Part shown: piece by piece, positions 43,876-53,614 of the stretch
Position numbering within the stretch: position 1 is the first letter of the stretch
Layout of the letters: each line of letters begins with the position of its first letter
Assembly (NCBI RefSeq): GCF_000741205.1
Contig: NZ_JGYW01000004.1
Coordinates: forward strand, 1 to 64,000
DNA from: Bifidobacterium gallicum DSM 20093 = LMG 11596
GTDB taxonomy: Bacteria; Actinomycetota; Actinomycetes; Actinomycetales; Bifidobacteriaceae
Length of the DNA stretch: 64,000 nucleotides
Direction of reading: 5' to 3'
Program-made: the position numbers and the translations under genes
Notes under the pieces: generated by a model
What the model was told of the DNA's origin: nothing
Database searches by the model: none
The model's input: only the letters and a program-made list of their open reading frames with translations

Positions 43876-44172
43876 ATGCCAACTTTCACACGTGAAGAAA
43901 TCATGCATCTGGGCAATCTCGCCCGGATCGCGCTCACCGAAGGTGAGATTGATCGCATGCGCGGTGAACTCAATGTCATCGCCGATTCCATCAACATGGT
44001 CCAGGAGGTTGCCACCGAAGATGTGCAGCCTACGGCCAATCCTGTGCCGCTCGAGGCCTATCTGCGTCCCGACGTCGCCGCTAAGCCATTGACTCAGGAA
44101 CAAGCGCTGTCTGGCGCTCCCGTCAAGGAGCATGGCATGTTTGTGGCACCGCAGATCCTGGGGGAGGAGTGA
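43876..44172 (+). CDS. gatC: Asp/Glu-tRNA amidotransferase subunit C
   Basis: 98 residues from the ATG at 43876 ([20 protein letters not shown]). GatC wraps around GatA and stabilises the complex. A GTG at 43867 is in frame but falls inside the -10 box. Conserved end [21 protein letters not shown]-like is present as [18 protein letters not shown]. Its stop codon is one base before the gatA start. Confidence 0.95.
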   Translation: MPTFTREEIMHLGNLARIALTEGEIDRMRGELNVIADSINMVQEVATEDVQPTANPVPLEAYLRPDVAAKPLTQEQALSGAPVKEHGMFVAPQILGEE

Positions 44173-44173
44173 T

Positions 44174-45706
44174 ATGAGCGAGCCTATCGTCAAGCTGACC
44201 GCCGCCCAGATGGGTGACATGGTGCGCAATAAGGAAGTCTCGAGCCGTGAGCTGGTTGACGCCCATCTCGACGTCATTGAAGCCGCTGAACCCAGCGTGC
44301 AAGCCTTCCTGAAGGTTGCAGCCAAGGAAGCGCGTGAGCAGGCTGACGCCTATGATGCGCTGCGCGATGAGGAAAAGGCCGAGCTGCCCGCTTTGGCTGG
44401 CGTGCCGATCGCGATCAAAGACATGATTGTGACCAAAGGCATTGAAACGACGGCCGCTTCGCGCATTCTCGAAGGTTGGGTGCCTCCGTATGACGCGACG
44501 GTCATCGAGCGCCTCAAGGCCGCCCATATGCCGTTGCTCGGCAAGACGAACCTTGACGAGTTCGCCCAGGGTTCCTCCACCGAGCACTCGGCCTACCACA
44601 ACACGAACAACCCGTGGGATCTGGAACGCGTGCCCGGCGGTTCGGGCGGCGGTTCGGCCGCCGCGGTGGCCGCATTCGAAGCTCCGCTCGCATTGGGCAC
44701 CGACACGGGTGGCTCGATTCGTCAGCCTGGCGCATTGACGGGCACCGTTGGCGTCAAGCCCACGTATGGTGGCGTCTCGCGCTATGGCGCAATCGCCATG
44801 GCCTCGTCGCTGGACCAGATCGGTCCCGTGTCGCGCACGGTGCTTGATTCGGCATTGCTGCAAGAAATCATTGGTGGCAACGACCGCCGTGATTCGACTT
44901 CTATTCCTGAGCCGCCGCGTCCAATGGTCGCAGCCGCCCGTGAAGGCATGAAGCGCGACTTGAAGGGTCTCAAGGTTGGTCTGATCAAACAGCTGCAAGG
45001 CGAAGGATTCCAGCCTGGCGTGCAGGCGCGTTTCGATGAAGCTGTGAAACTGCTCGAAGCCATGGGCGCTGAAGTCGTTGAGGTCTCGTGCCCGCATCTT
45101 GAGTATGCATTGGGCGCCTACTACATCATCATGCCGTCCGAAGTCTCGTCGAACCTGGCGCGCTACGACGGCATGCGTTACGGCTTGCGCGTCATGCCGC
45201 CTGTCGACGTGCCACAAACGGCCGCCAACATGATGAGCTACACGCGTGAAGCCGGCTTCGGTGACGAAGTCAAGCGCCGCATCATCCTCGGCACCTACGC
45301 GCTGTCGGCCGGCTACTACGATGCGTGGTACGGCTCGGCACAGAAGGTGCGCACGCTGATCATCGAAGACTTCAACAACGCGTTCAAGCAGGCTGATGTG
45401 CTTGTCTCTCCGACGAGCCCGACCACTGCGTTCAAGTTCGGTGAAAAGACCGAGGACCCGATGGCCATGTATCTCAACGACGTCGCGACGATTCCGGCCA
45501 ACCTGGCTGGCGTGCCGGCCATGAGCATTCCTGCGGGCCTGAGCGACGACGGACTGCCTGTGGGCTTCCAGTTCATCGCCCCGCAGCAGCGCGATGAGGT
45601 CATGTACAAGCCGGCCGCAGCTCTTGAAGCGGCGCTTGAAGAAGCATGGAACGGCCCGATCTGGCAGAGCCTGAAGACCCCGTGGCTCGATGGCATGAAC
45701 AAGTGA
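44174..45706 (+). CDS. gatA: Asp/Glu-tRNA amidotransferase subunit A
   Basis: 510 residues. Amidase-signature enzyme releasing ammonia from glutamine: catalytic lysine in [14 protein letters not shown], cis-Ser in [13 protein letters not shown] and nucleophile Ser in [19 protein letters not shown] lies 4-6 bases before the ATG. gatCAB converts misacylated Glu-tRNA(Gln) and/or Asp-tRNA(Asn). Confidence 0.97.
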   Translation: MSEPIVKLTAAQMGDMVRNKEVSSRELVDAHLDVIEAAEPSVQAFLKVAAKEAREQADAYDALRDEEKAELPALAGVPIAIKDMIVTKGIETTAASRILEGWVPPYDATVIERLKAAHMPLLGKTNLDEFAQGSSTEHSAYHNTNNPWDLERVPGGSGGGSAAAVAAFEAPLALGTDTGGSIRQPGALTGTVGVKPTYGGVSRYGAIAMASSLDQIGPVSRTVLDSALLQEIIGGNDRRDSTSIPEPPRPMVAAAREGMKRDLKGLKVGLIKQLQGEGFQPGVQARFDEAVKLLEAMGAEVVEVSCPHLEYALGAYYIIMPSEVSSNLARYDGMRYGLRVMPPVDVPQTAANMMSYTREAGFGDEVKRRIILGTYALSAGYYDAWYGSAQKVRTLIIEDFNNAFKQADVLVSPTSPTTAFKFGEKTEDPMAMYLNDVATIPANLAGVPAMSIPAGLSDDGLPVGFQFIAPQQRDEVMYKPAAALEAALEEAWNGPIWQSLKTPWLDGMNK

Positions 45707-45725
45707 GAGGGCGGAAAGAACAATC

Positions 45726-47225
45726 ATGGCAGAGAAACTCATGAAGTATGCCGAAGCCACGAAGCAATACGATGTGGTGTTCGGTTTGGAAACGCACGTG
45801 GAACTGTGCACGAACACGAAGCTGTTCTGCCCGGCCCACATCGAGTTCGGTGGCGAACCGAACACGCAGCTGACGCCGGTGAGCCTCGGTCTTCCAGGCT
45901 CGCTGCCCGTGCTGAACGAAACGGCTGTGGATCACGCGATCAAGCTGGGTCTGGCCTTGCATTGCCAAATCAACGAGTGGAGCCAGTTCGCACGTAAGAA
46001 CTACTTCTACCCGGACATGCCGCGTGACTACCAGATCTCGCAGTACGACAAGCCCACGAATGGTGAAGGTTATCTCGATGTGGAACTTGAGGACGGCACC
46101 GTGTTCCGTGTGCCGATCGAACGCGCGCACATTGAGGATGACGCCGGCAAGAACACGCATGTCGGTGGCGCTGACGGCCGTATTGAAGGTGCGAACCATT
46201 CGCTCGTGGACTACAACCGTGCCGGTGTGCCGCTGATTGAGATTGTGACGAAGCCGATTGAAGGCGCGGGCGAGCGCGCTCCGGAAATCGCTGGCGCCTA
46301 CATGCGCGCGATCCGCGATATTGTGCGTGCGCTCGGCATTTCCGAAGCCCGCATGGAGCAGGGCAACATGCGTGCCGACGTGAACGTGTCGTTGCGCAAG
46401 AGCCCCGACGACGAGTATGGCACGCGTTCGGAAACAAAGAATGTCAACTCGTTCCGCGGTATTGAAAAGACAATCCAGTATGAGATCCGCCGCCAGGCGG
46501 CTCGCTTGGATGCCGGCAAGGAAGTCTTGCAGGAAACGCGCCACTGGGATGAGGCTTCGCAAACCACGGCTGGTGGCCGTGTCAAGTCCGATGCCGACGA
46601 TTACCGTTATTTCCCCGATCCCGATCTGGTCATGCTGCACATCACCGATGAGCACATTGAGCGCATCAAGGCGCAAATGCCGGAGATGCCGCGTGAACGT
46701 CGCAATCGCCTGAAGGGCGAGTGGGGCTTCAACGATGTGGAAATGCGTGATGTGATCAACGCTGACGCACTCGACCTGATCGAGCAGACCGTGGCCGCAG
46801 GTGCCACGGCTTCGGGCGCCAAGAAGTGGTGGCTCGGCGAAATCTCGCGTGAAGCCAACAAGGCTGGCAAGAGCCTTGAGGAGCTTACGGTCACGCCGGC
46901 CGATGTGGCCGAAGTCGAGCAGCTCATCGCTGACGGCAAGCTCAACGACAAGCTCGCCAAGCAGACGATGGTCGCCGTGCTGGCTGGCGAAGGCACGCCA
47001 GCGCAAGTGGTCGAAGCCCATGGTTTCAAGGTCGTCTCGGATGATGGTGCTCTTGAAGCGGCCGTGCAGGCCGCCATGGACGCCGACCCGGACGTGGTGG
47101 CCAAGCTCAAGGCCGGCAACATGAAGCCGATGGGCGCGATCATCGGTGCCGTCATGCGTGCCACGAAGGGCCAGGCTGACGCCAAGGCCGTGACGAAGAT
47201 CGTCATGGACAAGATCAAGGGCTGA
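45726..47225 (+). CDS. gatB: Asp/Glu-tRNA amidotransferase subunit B
   Basis: 499 residues. Kinase/amidotransferase core with [18 protein letters not shown], the signature [17 protein letters not shown] and [20 protein letters not shown]. The YqeY-like tail domain (about 360-499) recognises tRNA. Full-length and the last gene of gatCAB; followed by two hairpins. Confidence 0.97.
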   Translation: MAEKLMKYAEATKQYDVVFGLETHVELCTNTKLFCPAHIEFGGEPNTQLTPVSLGLPGSLPVLNETAVDHAIKLGLALHCQINEWSQFARKNYFYPDMPRDYQISQYDKPTNGEGYLDVELEDGTVFRVPIERAHIEDDAGKNTHVGGADGRIEGANHSLVDYNRAGVPLIEIVTKPIEGAGERAPEIAGAYMRAIRDIVRALGISEARMEQGNMRADVNVSLRKSPDDEYGTRSETKNVNSFRGIEKTIQYEIRRQAARLDAGKEVLQETRHWDEASQTTAGGRVKSDADDYRYFPDPDLVMLHITDEHIERIKAQMPEMPRERRNRLKGEWGFNDVEMRDVINADALDLIEQTVAAGATASGAKKWWLGEISREANKAGKSLEELTVTPADVAEVEQLIADGKLNDKLAKQTMVAVLAGEGTPAQVVEAHGFKVVSDDGALEAAVQAAMDADPDVVAKLKAGNMKPMGAIIGAVMRATKGQADAKAVTKIVMDKIKG

Positions 47226-47233
47226 TGCCCCAA

Positions 47234-47307
47234 GGCTGGTGTGGCCCCAACCACACCAGCCACGCCGGGCGGATGGCGGCCAATGGCTGGCCATCCGCCC
47301 GGCTTTC
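47234..47307 (+). terminator. Tandem hairpin terminator after gatCAB
   Basis: GGCTGGTGTGG/CCACACCAGCC (47234-47260) is followed by GCCGGGCGGATGGC/GCCATCCGCCCGGC (47264-47303) and TTTCC. The second stem is perfect over 14 bp. Confidence 0.8.
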
Positions 47308-47434
47308 CGAAAATAAACGAAAAAAATGGGCATAGTAGTGTCTGATCAGCGCAAACCACTTATGCTGAACAAGTGAAGGAACAGATAGGGCCAGGGGGAT
47401 TTTGCAACAGGCCCATGCACAAAGGATCGATGCA

Positions 47435-48406
47435 ATGACTGCAATGGCACAGACCACACACGCTGCACAACCGACCCGCGATTCACATGAATCCACGCGA
47501 CATCTGCCACCTTCCATCACGATTCCAATCATTCGCGGCGAAATGGTCATCATGCGGCCCTCAACGACCGCTGACCTGCCGATCATGGATGATTTGGACG
47601 CGTACTACCATGCTTCCGCCGTCACAGGCAAGGACCGTGTGGCTGAGCGTGCCGCCGTGCATGCCTGGGTGCGCCGTTCCGTGCGTTGGGTGCAAGGCGC
47701 TGTGGATGATTCCGCTGATGAGGATCCGGAAGCGCGCCGCACGATCGCCTGGACGCTGTGCAAGGTTCCTGAAGACCGTGAAGATGACGCCGTAACGCCC
47801 CAGAACGCTACGGAAGTCATTGGCATGGTGTTTCTGATCGACATTGACGCGTGGGCACGTTCGGCACGCATCCAAGTCGTGTTGGGCCGCGAGTTCCGTG
47901 GGCGCGGATACTCGCGTGACGCCATGCCTCGCGTGATGACCTATGGTTTCGCAAGCCGTGGGGAAGGCTTGGGACTGCATCGCGTGTGGGTTTCGGTGCC
48001 CGAAAAAAATCAAAGGGCTATTTCCGTATACCAGTCATTGGGCTTCGAACGCTCCGGTGAAGCGCGTGACGCGTTGTGGGATGAACGCAATGGCAAATAC
48101 CAGAACCTGATTGTGATGGACGCGCTCGAAGACGAATACGATCCCGTGCGATCGCTCGATGTGTTTGGTATGCATTACATTTTGGGTAATCCAGGAATAG
48201 AACAGGCGTTGAAACGCCATGCCCAAAGTGAGGAAACGCGCCAACAGGCCACGTCAGAGCCGGATGACGCGGCCGCAGAAGCCGTGGCTGATGAGACAGG
48301 GTGGCCGTACAATACTGTGGAACGTAAGTCGTCGCACAAGGCGTGGTGGCGTTCGCTGGGCAACCAGCGTGACGAACGGCGCCGCAATACGCGACACAAT
48401 TCCTGA
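47435..48406 (+). CDS. GNAT-family N-acetyltransferase
   Basis: 323 residues, RimJ/RimL-like. GNAT motifs: EMVIMRPSTTADLPIMDDL, the acetyl-CoA loop LGREFRGRGYSRDAMPRVM and VSVPEKNQRAISVYQSLGFERSGEARD. A C-terminal extension of about 90 residues, charged and Ser/Arg-rich, follows the domain. ATG at 47435 follows AAAGGA by 8 bases; a TTG at 47402 is in frame. Target unknown. Confidence 0.9.
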   Translation: MTAMAQTTHAAQPTRDSHESTRHLPPSITIPIIRGEMVIMRPSTTADLPIMDDLDAYYHASAVTGKDRVAERAAVHAWVRRSVRWVQGAVDDSADEDPEARRTIAWTLCKVPEDREDDAVTPQNATEVIGMVFLIDIDAWARSARIQVVLGREFRGRGYSRDAMPRVMTYGFASRGEGLGLHRVWVSVPEKNQRAISVYQSLGFERSGEARDALWDERNGKYQNLIVMDALEDEYDPVRSLDVFGMHYILGNPGIEQALKRHAQSEETRQQATSEPDDAAAEAVADETGWPYNTVERKSSHKAWWRSLGNQRDERRRNTRHNS

Positions 48407-48459
48407 ACGTCAATACCCGCACGGACTGGAGATGTCCAAGCAAACCAAAGCAACTTGAC

Positions 48460-48490
48460 ACGGCGCGCATCTGGTGATGATGCGCGCCGT
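48460..48490. other. Hairpin before the DUF2469 gene
   Basis: ACGGCGCGCATC and GATGCGCGCCGT form a perfect 12-bp stem around TGGTGAT; a weak T context makes terminator function uncertain. Confidence 0.55.
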
Positions 48491-48492
48491 CA

Positions 48493-48530
48493 GTGTGATA
48501 TGAAGTGTGATATGAAGGGTGTGATATGAG
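48493..48530 (+). repeat. Short direct repeats reading into a start codon
   Basis: GTGTGATATGAA occurs at 48493 and 48505, and GTGTGATATGA again at 48519, whose ATG is the DUF2469 start. AAGGG between copies 2 and 3 serves as ribosome-binding site. Confidence 0.7.
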
Positions 48531-48837
48531 CGCAGAAGACCTCGATAACTACGAAACCGATGCCGAACTCGCGTTGTACAAGGAGTATCGCGACGTCATC
48601 AAACTGTTCAAATATGTGGTCGAAACGGAACGCCGGTTCTATTTGGCGAACAAAGTCGATTTCAACGTGCGTTCGGCAGGCCAGGACGTGTATTTCGACG
48701 TGCAACTGCAGGACGCGTGGGTCTGGGACGTGTACCGTTCGAGCCGTTTTGTCAAGAACGTGCGCATCGTGACATTCAAAGATGTCAATGTGGAGGAAAT
48801 GCAGAAAACGGACATCGATATCCCCGACGCGATGTAA
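48526..48837 (+). CDS. DUF2469 family protein
   Basis: 103 residues. The actinobacterial family signature is clear: MSAEDLDNYETDAELALYKE, then FKYVVETERRFYLANKVD, DAWVWDVYRSSRFVKNVRI and TFKDVNVEE. Function unknown. In many actinobacteria it follows rnhB; here no ribonuclease HII gene is beside it. The AAGGG site and the repeat-derived ATG define the start. Confidence 0.92.
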   Translation: MSAEDLDNYETDAELALYKEYRDVIKLFKYVVETERRFYLANKVDFNVRSAGQDVYFDVQLQDAWVWDVYRSSRFVKNVRIVTFKDVNVEEMQKTDIDIPDAM

Positions 48838-49129
48838 GCCGAGCGCGCAAAAAGACGGCACCCCCGAAACATTGCGCACAACCCGTCAGATGCCGTATTT
48901 GTGCGTGGTTTCGCTGAGGGGACACGGGTTCGGGCGCGTCTGTGGTGCAAGGTACGGCCTAGGATGGCTACACGGAACCATACCGGATTGTTTTCGGATA
49001 TGAAGCGGCGCCGAGCCTTACGGCAGTCATCGCCGAGCACAATGCATGAATCACGCAAGGAATCTGCTGCATGATGCATGCCCAAAGAAGAGAATGTTGT
49101 TGATGCGTCAGCGTGAAGGAGATCCTCAA

Positions 49130-50785
49130 GTGTCGCAAAGCAAAGCCAAGCAGTCCACGGACACGGCCACACAGGTGGATGCGCGACCAGCGGACGGCAA
49201 GCAGAAGGAAACCGTCGTCATCATTGGCGGTGGTCCTGCCGGACTCACAGCGGCCTGGGAATTGGTCAAGGATGGCGGATCTGACCGCTACGACGTGACT
49301 GTACTTGAAGAAACCGAAGAATTTGGCGGCATCGCCCGCACGGTCAAATATCACGGCAACCGCATGGATATTGGTGGCCACCGTTTCTTCTCAAAAGACG
49401 AGCGCATTATGGACTGGTGGAAGCAGACGCTGCCGCTGCAGGGCGCCCCATCTTACGACGACAAGAAGCTTGGACGTGAACATGAGCTCGAACCGGGCGG
49501 ACCCGATCCGGAAACCACCGATGAAGTGATGCTCAAACGTCACCGTGTGTCACGTATTTACTGGAACAAGCATTTCCTGGATTATCCGATTTCGTTGAGT
49601 GTCGACACGCTCAAGGCCATGGGCCCGCGCATCACGATGTCGGCAGGATTCTCCTATCTCAAATCGGTTGTGCACAAGCTGCCCGAAGACAACCTCGAGA
49701 ACTTCTATATCAACCGTTTCGGCCGCAAGCTCTATTCGATGTTCTTTGAAGGCTATACCGAGAAGCTCTGGGGCCGCCATCCGTCGGTGATTTCCGCCGA
49801 CTGGGGCTCCCAGCGCGTCAAAGGCCTGTCAATCATGGGCGTGCTTAAGAACGCCGTACAGAAACTGATGCCGAAACAACGCGACAATGACGAAGTGGAA
49901 ACCTCGCTGATTGAAGAGTTCTGGTATCCCAAGCTCGGCCCGGGCCAGCTGTGGGAAACCGTGGAACGCAACGCGCGTGAGGCTGGCGCGAAAGTGATTA
50001 CGGGCGCCAAAGTGGTCGAAGTGCGCCAACAGGATGGCGCCATCAGCTCGGTCGTCTACGAGAGCTCCGATGGCACGCGCACCGAATTGAAGGCCGACCA
50101 GTTCGTGTCTTCAATGCCTGTCAAGGACCTGGTGGAAGCGCTGGATACGACCAGCGCGCCGGCTCCGGCCGACATGAAGGAAGTCGCGCAAGGTTTGCCT
50201 TATCGTGACTTTGTGACGGTGGGACTGCTCGTCAAGAAAATGGGCTTGAAGAACACGACCGACATTCCCACGCTTGGCAATCCACCAATTGTGCCCGATT
50301 GCTGGATTTACGTGCAAGATCCGGGTTACAAGGTGGGTCGTATCCAGATTTTCAACAACTGGAGCCCCTATCTCGTTGAGGATGTGGACGACACCGTCTG
50401 GATCGGTTTGGAGTATTTCTGCACCGAAGGCGACGCGTTCTGGAACCTCAGCGATGATGAGGCACGCAAGTTCGCAATCCAGGAAATGACGCGCATGGGT
50501 GTGATTTCCGGACCGGATGATGTGCTTGACGCGCATCGTGAACGTGTCAAGAAAGCGTATCCCGCCTACTTCGACACGTATGATTGCATGCCCGAACTCG
50601 TCGAATACCTTGATTCGTTCGGCAACCTGTATTGTGTGGGCCGTAACGGCCAGCACCGCTACAACAACATGGACCATTCGATGGCCACGGCCATTGAAGC
50701 CGTGGACAACATCCGCGAGCACAAAGACAGCAAAGACAACGTCTGGTCGGTCAACACCGACAAGGCATACCACGAAACCAAGTGA
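49130..50785 (+). CDS. FAD-dependent oxidoreductase, UDP-galactopyranose-mutase/PPOX-like
   Basis: 551 residues. The FAD-binding Rossmann motif is [17 protein letters not shown]; then [20 protein letters not shown] and [13 protein letters not shown] as in the amino-oxidase/UGM-like family; the C-terminal FAD motif is [20 protein letters not shown]. Such proteins in actinobacteria are often annotated as UDP-galactopyranose mutase or protoporphyrinogen-oxidase-like; cell-envelope glycan work is plausible but unproven. A GTG at 49130 follows AAGGAGA by 7 bases; the frame is open to 49046 without better signals. Confidence 0.88.
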   Translation: MSQSKAKQSTDTATQVDARPADGKQKETVVIIGGGPAGLTAAWELVKDGGSDRYDVTVLEETEEFGGIARTVKYHGNRMDIGGHRFFSKDERIMDWWKQTLPLQGAPSYDDKKLGREHELEPGGPDPETTDEVMLKRHRVSRIYWNKHFLDYPISLSVDTLKAMGPRITMSAGFSYLKSVVHKLPEDNLENFYINRFGRKLYSMFFEGYTEKLWGRHPSVISADWGSQRVKGLSIMGVLKNAVQKLMPKQRDNDEVETSLIEEFWYPKLGPGQLWETVERNAREAGAKVITGAKVVEVRQQDGAISSVVYESSDGTRTELKADQFVSSMPVKDLVEALDTTSAPAPADMKEVAQGLPYRDFVTVGLLVKKMGLKNTTDIPTLGNPPIVPDCWIYVQDPGYKVGRIQIFNNWSPYLVEDVDDTVWIGLEYFCTEGDAFWNLSDDEARKFAIQEMTRMGVISGPDDVLDAHRERVKKAYPAYFDTYDCMPELVEYLDSFGNLYCVGRNGQHRYNNMDHSMATAIEAVDNIREHKDSKDNVWSVNTDKAYHETK

Positions 50786-50845
50786 GTGCGCCAGTGGCCG
50801 GTTGACCAGTGAACCGGTTGCTCAATTGACGAGTTGCCCAGTGTG

Positions 50846-50887
50846 AACCCGTGCGTGCGTATTTTCATGACGCATGCGCGGGTTTTT
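50846..50887 (+). terminator. Terminator after the FAD oxidoreductase gene
   Basis: AACCCGTGCGTGCGT pairs with ACGCATGCGCGGGTT (two non-Watson-Crick positions), followed by TTTCTG. Confidence 0.8.
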
Positions 50888-51126
50888 CTGATTGTGACGT
50901 GATGGCACGGTTGGGCTATGCGTGATGTATGCAGCAGATTGCATAGATATCGTTCAATGCGTGAAACGTTGGCGCGCATGGTCGTTGAGGTGTTGTATGG
51001 TGTGTGAAGTTCGCTATACAGCAGTTATGTAGAGCAGAACTTTCCAAAGTCGGGGATTTTCCTCAGAACTATCTTTTTTCAGCCAAAATCAAGGGCAACC
51101 TTGCATGGCCAAAGAAAGGCACACCA
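50888..51126 (+). other. rho leader and promoter region
   Basis: A candidate promoter is TTGTAT (50993-50998), 16 bases, TATACA (51015-51020), giving a leader of about 100 bases. Rho genes are often autoregulated through the leader; I see no defined attenuator. Confidence 0.4.
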
Positions 51127-53283
51127 GTGGCAACCAGCCAAAATCTGAATGACATGAAACTGCCTGAGCTCAAGGAGCTCGCTAAGCAAATGGGCCTGAA
51201 AGGCACATCGACGCTGCGCAAGGACAAGCTCATTGAAGTACTTCAGGCGGCCCGCTCCGGAGCGGCTGTGCCGGAGGGTGTGTCCATTTCCGTAGGCAAC
51301 CATGCAGTTTCAGCTGGTTCCCGCAAGACTGAGGCCACGACCAACACGACTGAGGGCGCCAACACCCAAGCTGCCCAGACTGCACAATCCGCTCCATCCG
51401 AGCCGGACGCTCAAGCCGCTGAGGCGAGTGAACCAGCCGAGCCGCGTGTGCCGCGCCGCGCTCGCCGAGCGACCACTGATGAGAATGGTGAGCCGTTGGA
51501 GTTGGCCGGTCTGGTCGACCACAACGAACATACGGTGCTGTCGCGCCGTGTACGCGGCAAGCGCCGCGCCGCCGAGCGTGAAGCCATGATTGAGGAAGTG
51601 GCCAGCGAAGCCGCACAAGACGCGTTGGGTGTGCTGGATGCGTTGAGTGGCGAACGTGACGCCCATGCTGAAGGCCGCAGTGACAATCGTCTGGGTGTGC
51701 AGCGCCGTCGCCGCGCGATGGCAGTGCAGCGTGGCCATGATCGTGACCGTGATCGTGCCGAACGTCGATCCCAAGATCAGGAATCGAACACTGAAGAGGA
51801 ATTGGACGACATTTTGGCGGCGCTGCCTGCACGCGAGGGCGAAGCCGAACGCTCCAATAGTGAATCCACGAATCGTCGTGGCCGCAACGCCTACCACAAT
51901 GATGAGCGCGGGCGTGGCGACGACCGTAATGAGCGCAACAATCGCAATGATCGCGACGAGCGCAAGGACCGCCGTCGTGGCCGCAATCGCAATGATGATT
52001 GTGATCGTGACGAGCGCAACGAGCGCAACGATCGCGCTGATCGCAACGACCGCATGAACCGTCGTGGCCAGCGTGATGACGCCAACGACCGCAACAACCG
52101 TCGCAACAACCGCCCTGAGCGTGCCGAACGTGACGAGCGCGTCGATGAAGTGGTGCCCGTGGCTGGCATTGTGGATGTGCTTGACTCCTATGCGTTCATC
52201 CGCACGTCGGGATATCTGCCTGGCCCCAATGACGTCTACGTGTCGATGGGACAAATCAAAAAGTACGGTCTGCGCAAGGGCGATGCCGTGCAGGGCACGA
52301 TCAAGGCTCCGCATGAGGGTGAACACCGCAATGCGCGCCAGAAGTTCGTGCCGTTGCAGGCCATTGTGTCGATCAATGGCATGAGCGTGGAGGAAGCGGG
52401 CCGCCGTCCCGAGTTCTCAAAGCTCACACCGTTGTATCCCAATGAGCGCCTCGTGCAAGAGACCGACGCCAAGCATTTGACGGGTCGTCTGATCGACATC
52501 ATCGCACCAATCGGCAAGGGCCAGCGTGGCCTAATCGTGTCGCCACCCAAGGCCGGCAAGACGATCACGTTGCAAAACATCGCCAATTCGATTGCGCAAA
52601 ACAATCCTGAAGTGCATTTGATGGTCGTGCTCGTGGACGAACGCCCTGAAGAAGTCACCGATATGGAACGCACCGTGCAAGGCGAAGTCATTTCGTCAAC
52701 GTTCGACCGTCCGGCGTCCGACCATACGATTGTGGCCGAGTTGGCGATTGAACGCGCCAAGCGTCTTGTGGAGCTCGGCCAGGATGTGGTCGTGCTGCTC
52801 GATTCGATGACGCGTCTGGCACGCGCCTACAACATCGCGGCCCCGGCCTCGGGCCGTATCCTGTCGGGTGGTGTGGATGCGCAGGCGCTGTATCCGCCGA
52901 AGAAGTTCTTTGGTGCGGCACGCAACATTGAAAACGGCGGTTCGTTGACGATCATCTCGTCGGCGCTCGTGGAAACCGGTTCGAAGATGGATGAAGTCAT
53001 CTTCGAAGAGTTCAAGGGCACGGGCAACATGGAGTTGCGTCTGAGCCGTGAACTGGCCGACAAGCGTCTGTTCCCAGCCATCGACATCAACGCTTCGGGC
53101 ACGCGTCGCGAAGAGCTGATCACGGCTCCCAAGGAGCTGCCGCTCAACTACGGTTTGCGCCGTCTGCTTGGCGGTCTTGAACCTGAGCAGGCATACCAGA
53201 CGCTCGTGCCGCGCTTGCGCAAGACGGCCACGAACCGTGACTTCTACGCCTCGATGGTGCAAAACAGCGCGAACAACAACTAA
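51127..53283 (+). CDS. rho: Transcription termination factor Rho
   Basis: 718 residues, much longer than the 420 of E. coli Rho. The N-terminal Rho_N helices (NLNDMKLPELKELAKQMGLK) are followed by a long insertion (about 60-340). It is first Ala/Glu-rich and then a repetitive Asn/Asp/Arg/Glu tract such as NERNNRNDRDERKDRRRGR. Then come the RNA-binding OB fold (GIVDVLDSYAFIRTSGYL) and the ATPase core: SPPKAGKTITLQNI, LVDERPEEVTDMER, and VVLLDSMTRLARAYN. The GTG at 51127 follows AAAGG by 7 bases. Insertions of this type are common in high-GC Gram-positive Rho and increase RNA binding. Confidence 0.96.
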   Translation: MATSQNLNDMKLPELKELAKQMGLKGTSTLRKDKLIEVLQAARSGAAVPEGVSISVGNHAVSAGSRKTEATTNTTEGANTQAAQTAQSAPSEPDAQAAEASEPAEPRVPRRARRATTDENGEPLELAGLVDHNEHTVLSRRVRGKRRAAEREAMIEEVASEAAQDALGVLDALSGERDAHAEGRSDNRLGVQRRRRAMAVQRGHDRDRDRAERRSQDQESNTEEELDDILAALPAREGEAERSNSESTNRRGRNAYHNDERGRGDDRNERNNRNDRDERKDRRRGRNRNDDCDRDERNERNDRADRNDRMNRRGQRDDANDRNNRRNNRPERAERDERVDEVVPVAGIVDVLDSYAFIRTSGYLPGPNDVYVSMGQIKKYGLRKGDAVQGTIKAPHEGEHRNARQKFVPLQAIVSINGMSVEEAGRRPEFSKLTPLYPNERLVQETDAKHLTGRLIDIIAPIGKGQRGLIVSPPKAGKTITLQNIANSIAQNNPEVHLMVVLVDERPEEVTDMERTVQGEVISSTFDRPASDHTIVAELAIERAKRLVELGQDVVVLLDSMTRLARAYNIAAPASGRILSGGVDAQALYPPKKFFGAARNIENGGSLTIISSALVETGSKMDEVIFEEFKGTGNMELRLSRELADKRLFPAIDINASGTRREELITAPKELPLNYGLRRLLGGLEPEQAYQTLVPRLRKTATNRDFYASMVQNSANNN

Positions 53284-53316
53284 TCCGCGTTCCCACCCAT
53301 CTAGCAACTTACAGCC

Positions 53317-53361
53317 AGGCCCGGCTGCGCAACCACCATATTGCCGCAGCCGGGCCTTTGC
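53317..53361 (+). terminator. Terminator after rho
   Basis: AGGCCCGGCTGCG pairs perfectly with CGCAGCCGGGCCT, followed by TTGC; T tract short. Confidence 0.75.
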
Positions 53362-53572
53362 AGAGCATCATGCGCATGAACTGCCCGCATCCCCAGGCCC
53401 GCATGCGCCCACAATCCTTGGCCGTTGCTGCCGATTGCTCGCTGCCCACATGCTGAGCAACGTTTGTTTCCACGAGTTTTCTTGGTTCATGCGCGTGTTA
53501 CTTGCACACAATGCGTTCGATTTACGCAACCCATAGGGTCGATATCACGATTCGATACGCGGATCACCATTG

Positions 53573-53591
53573 GCCATATGTCTGATATGGC
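53573..53591. promoter_or_regulatory. Inverted repeat before the amino-acid binding protein gene
   Basis: GCCATAT-GTCTG-ATATGGC is a perfect 7-bp inverted repeat, 23 bases upstream of the ATG. It could be an operator or block the ribosome-binding region; regulator unknown. Confidence 0.55.
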
Positions 53592-53614
53592 ATGAGAGAG
53601 GATGTGGTGCACCC

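Larger units (their letters stand above)
53284..53614 (+). other. Intergenic region between rho and the binding-protein gene
   Basis: Holds the rho terminator (53317-53361) and the inverted repeat at 53573-53591. Between them I see no gene and no convincing promoter. Confidence 0.6.

Noticed and set aside
44123-47333. Long minus-strand open frames opposite gatA and gatB
   Set aside because: Antisense shadows of strongly supported genes with biased codons.
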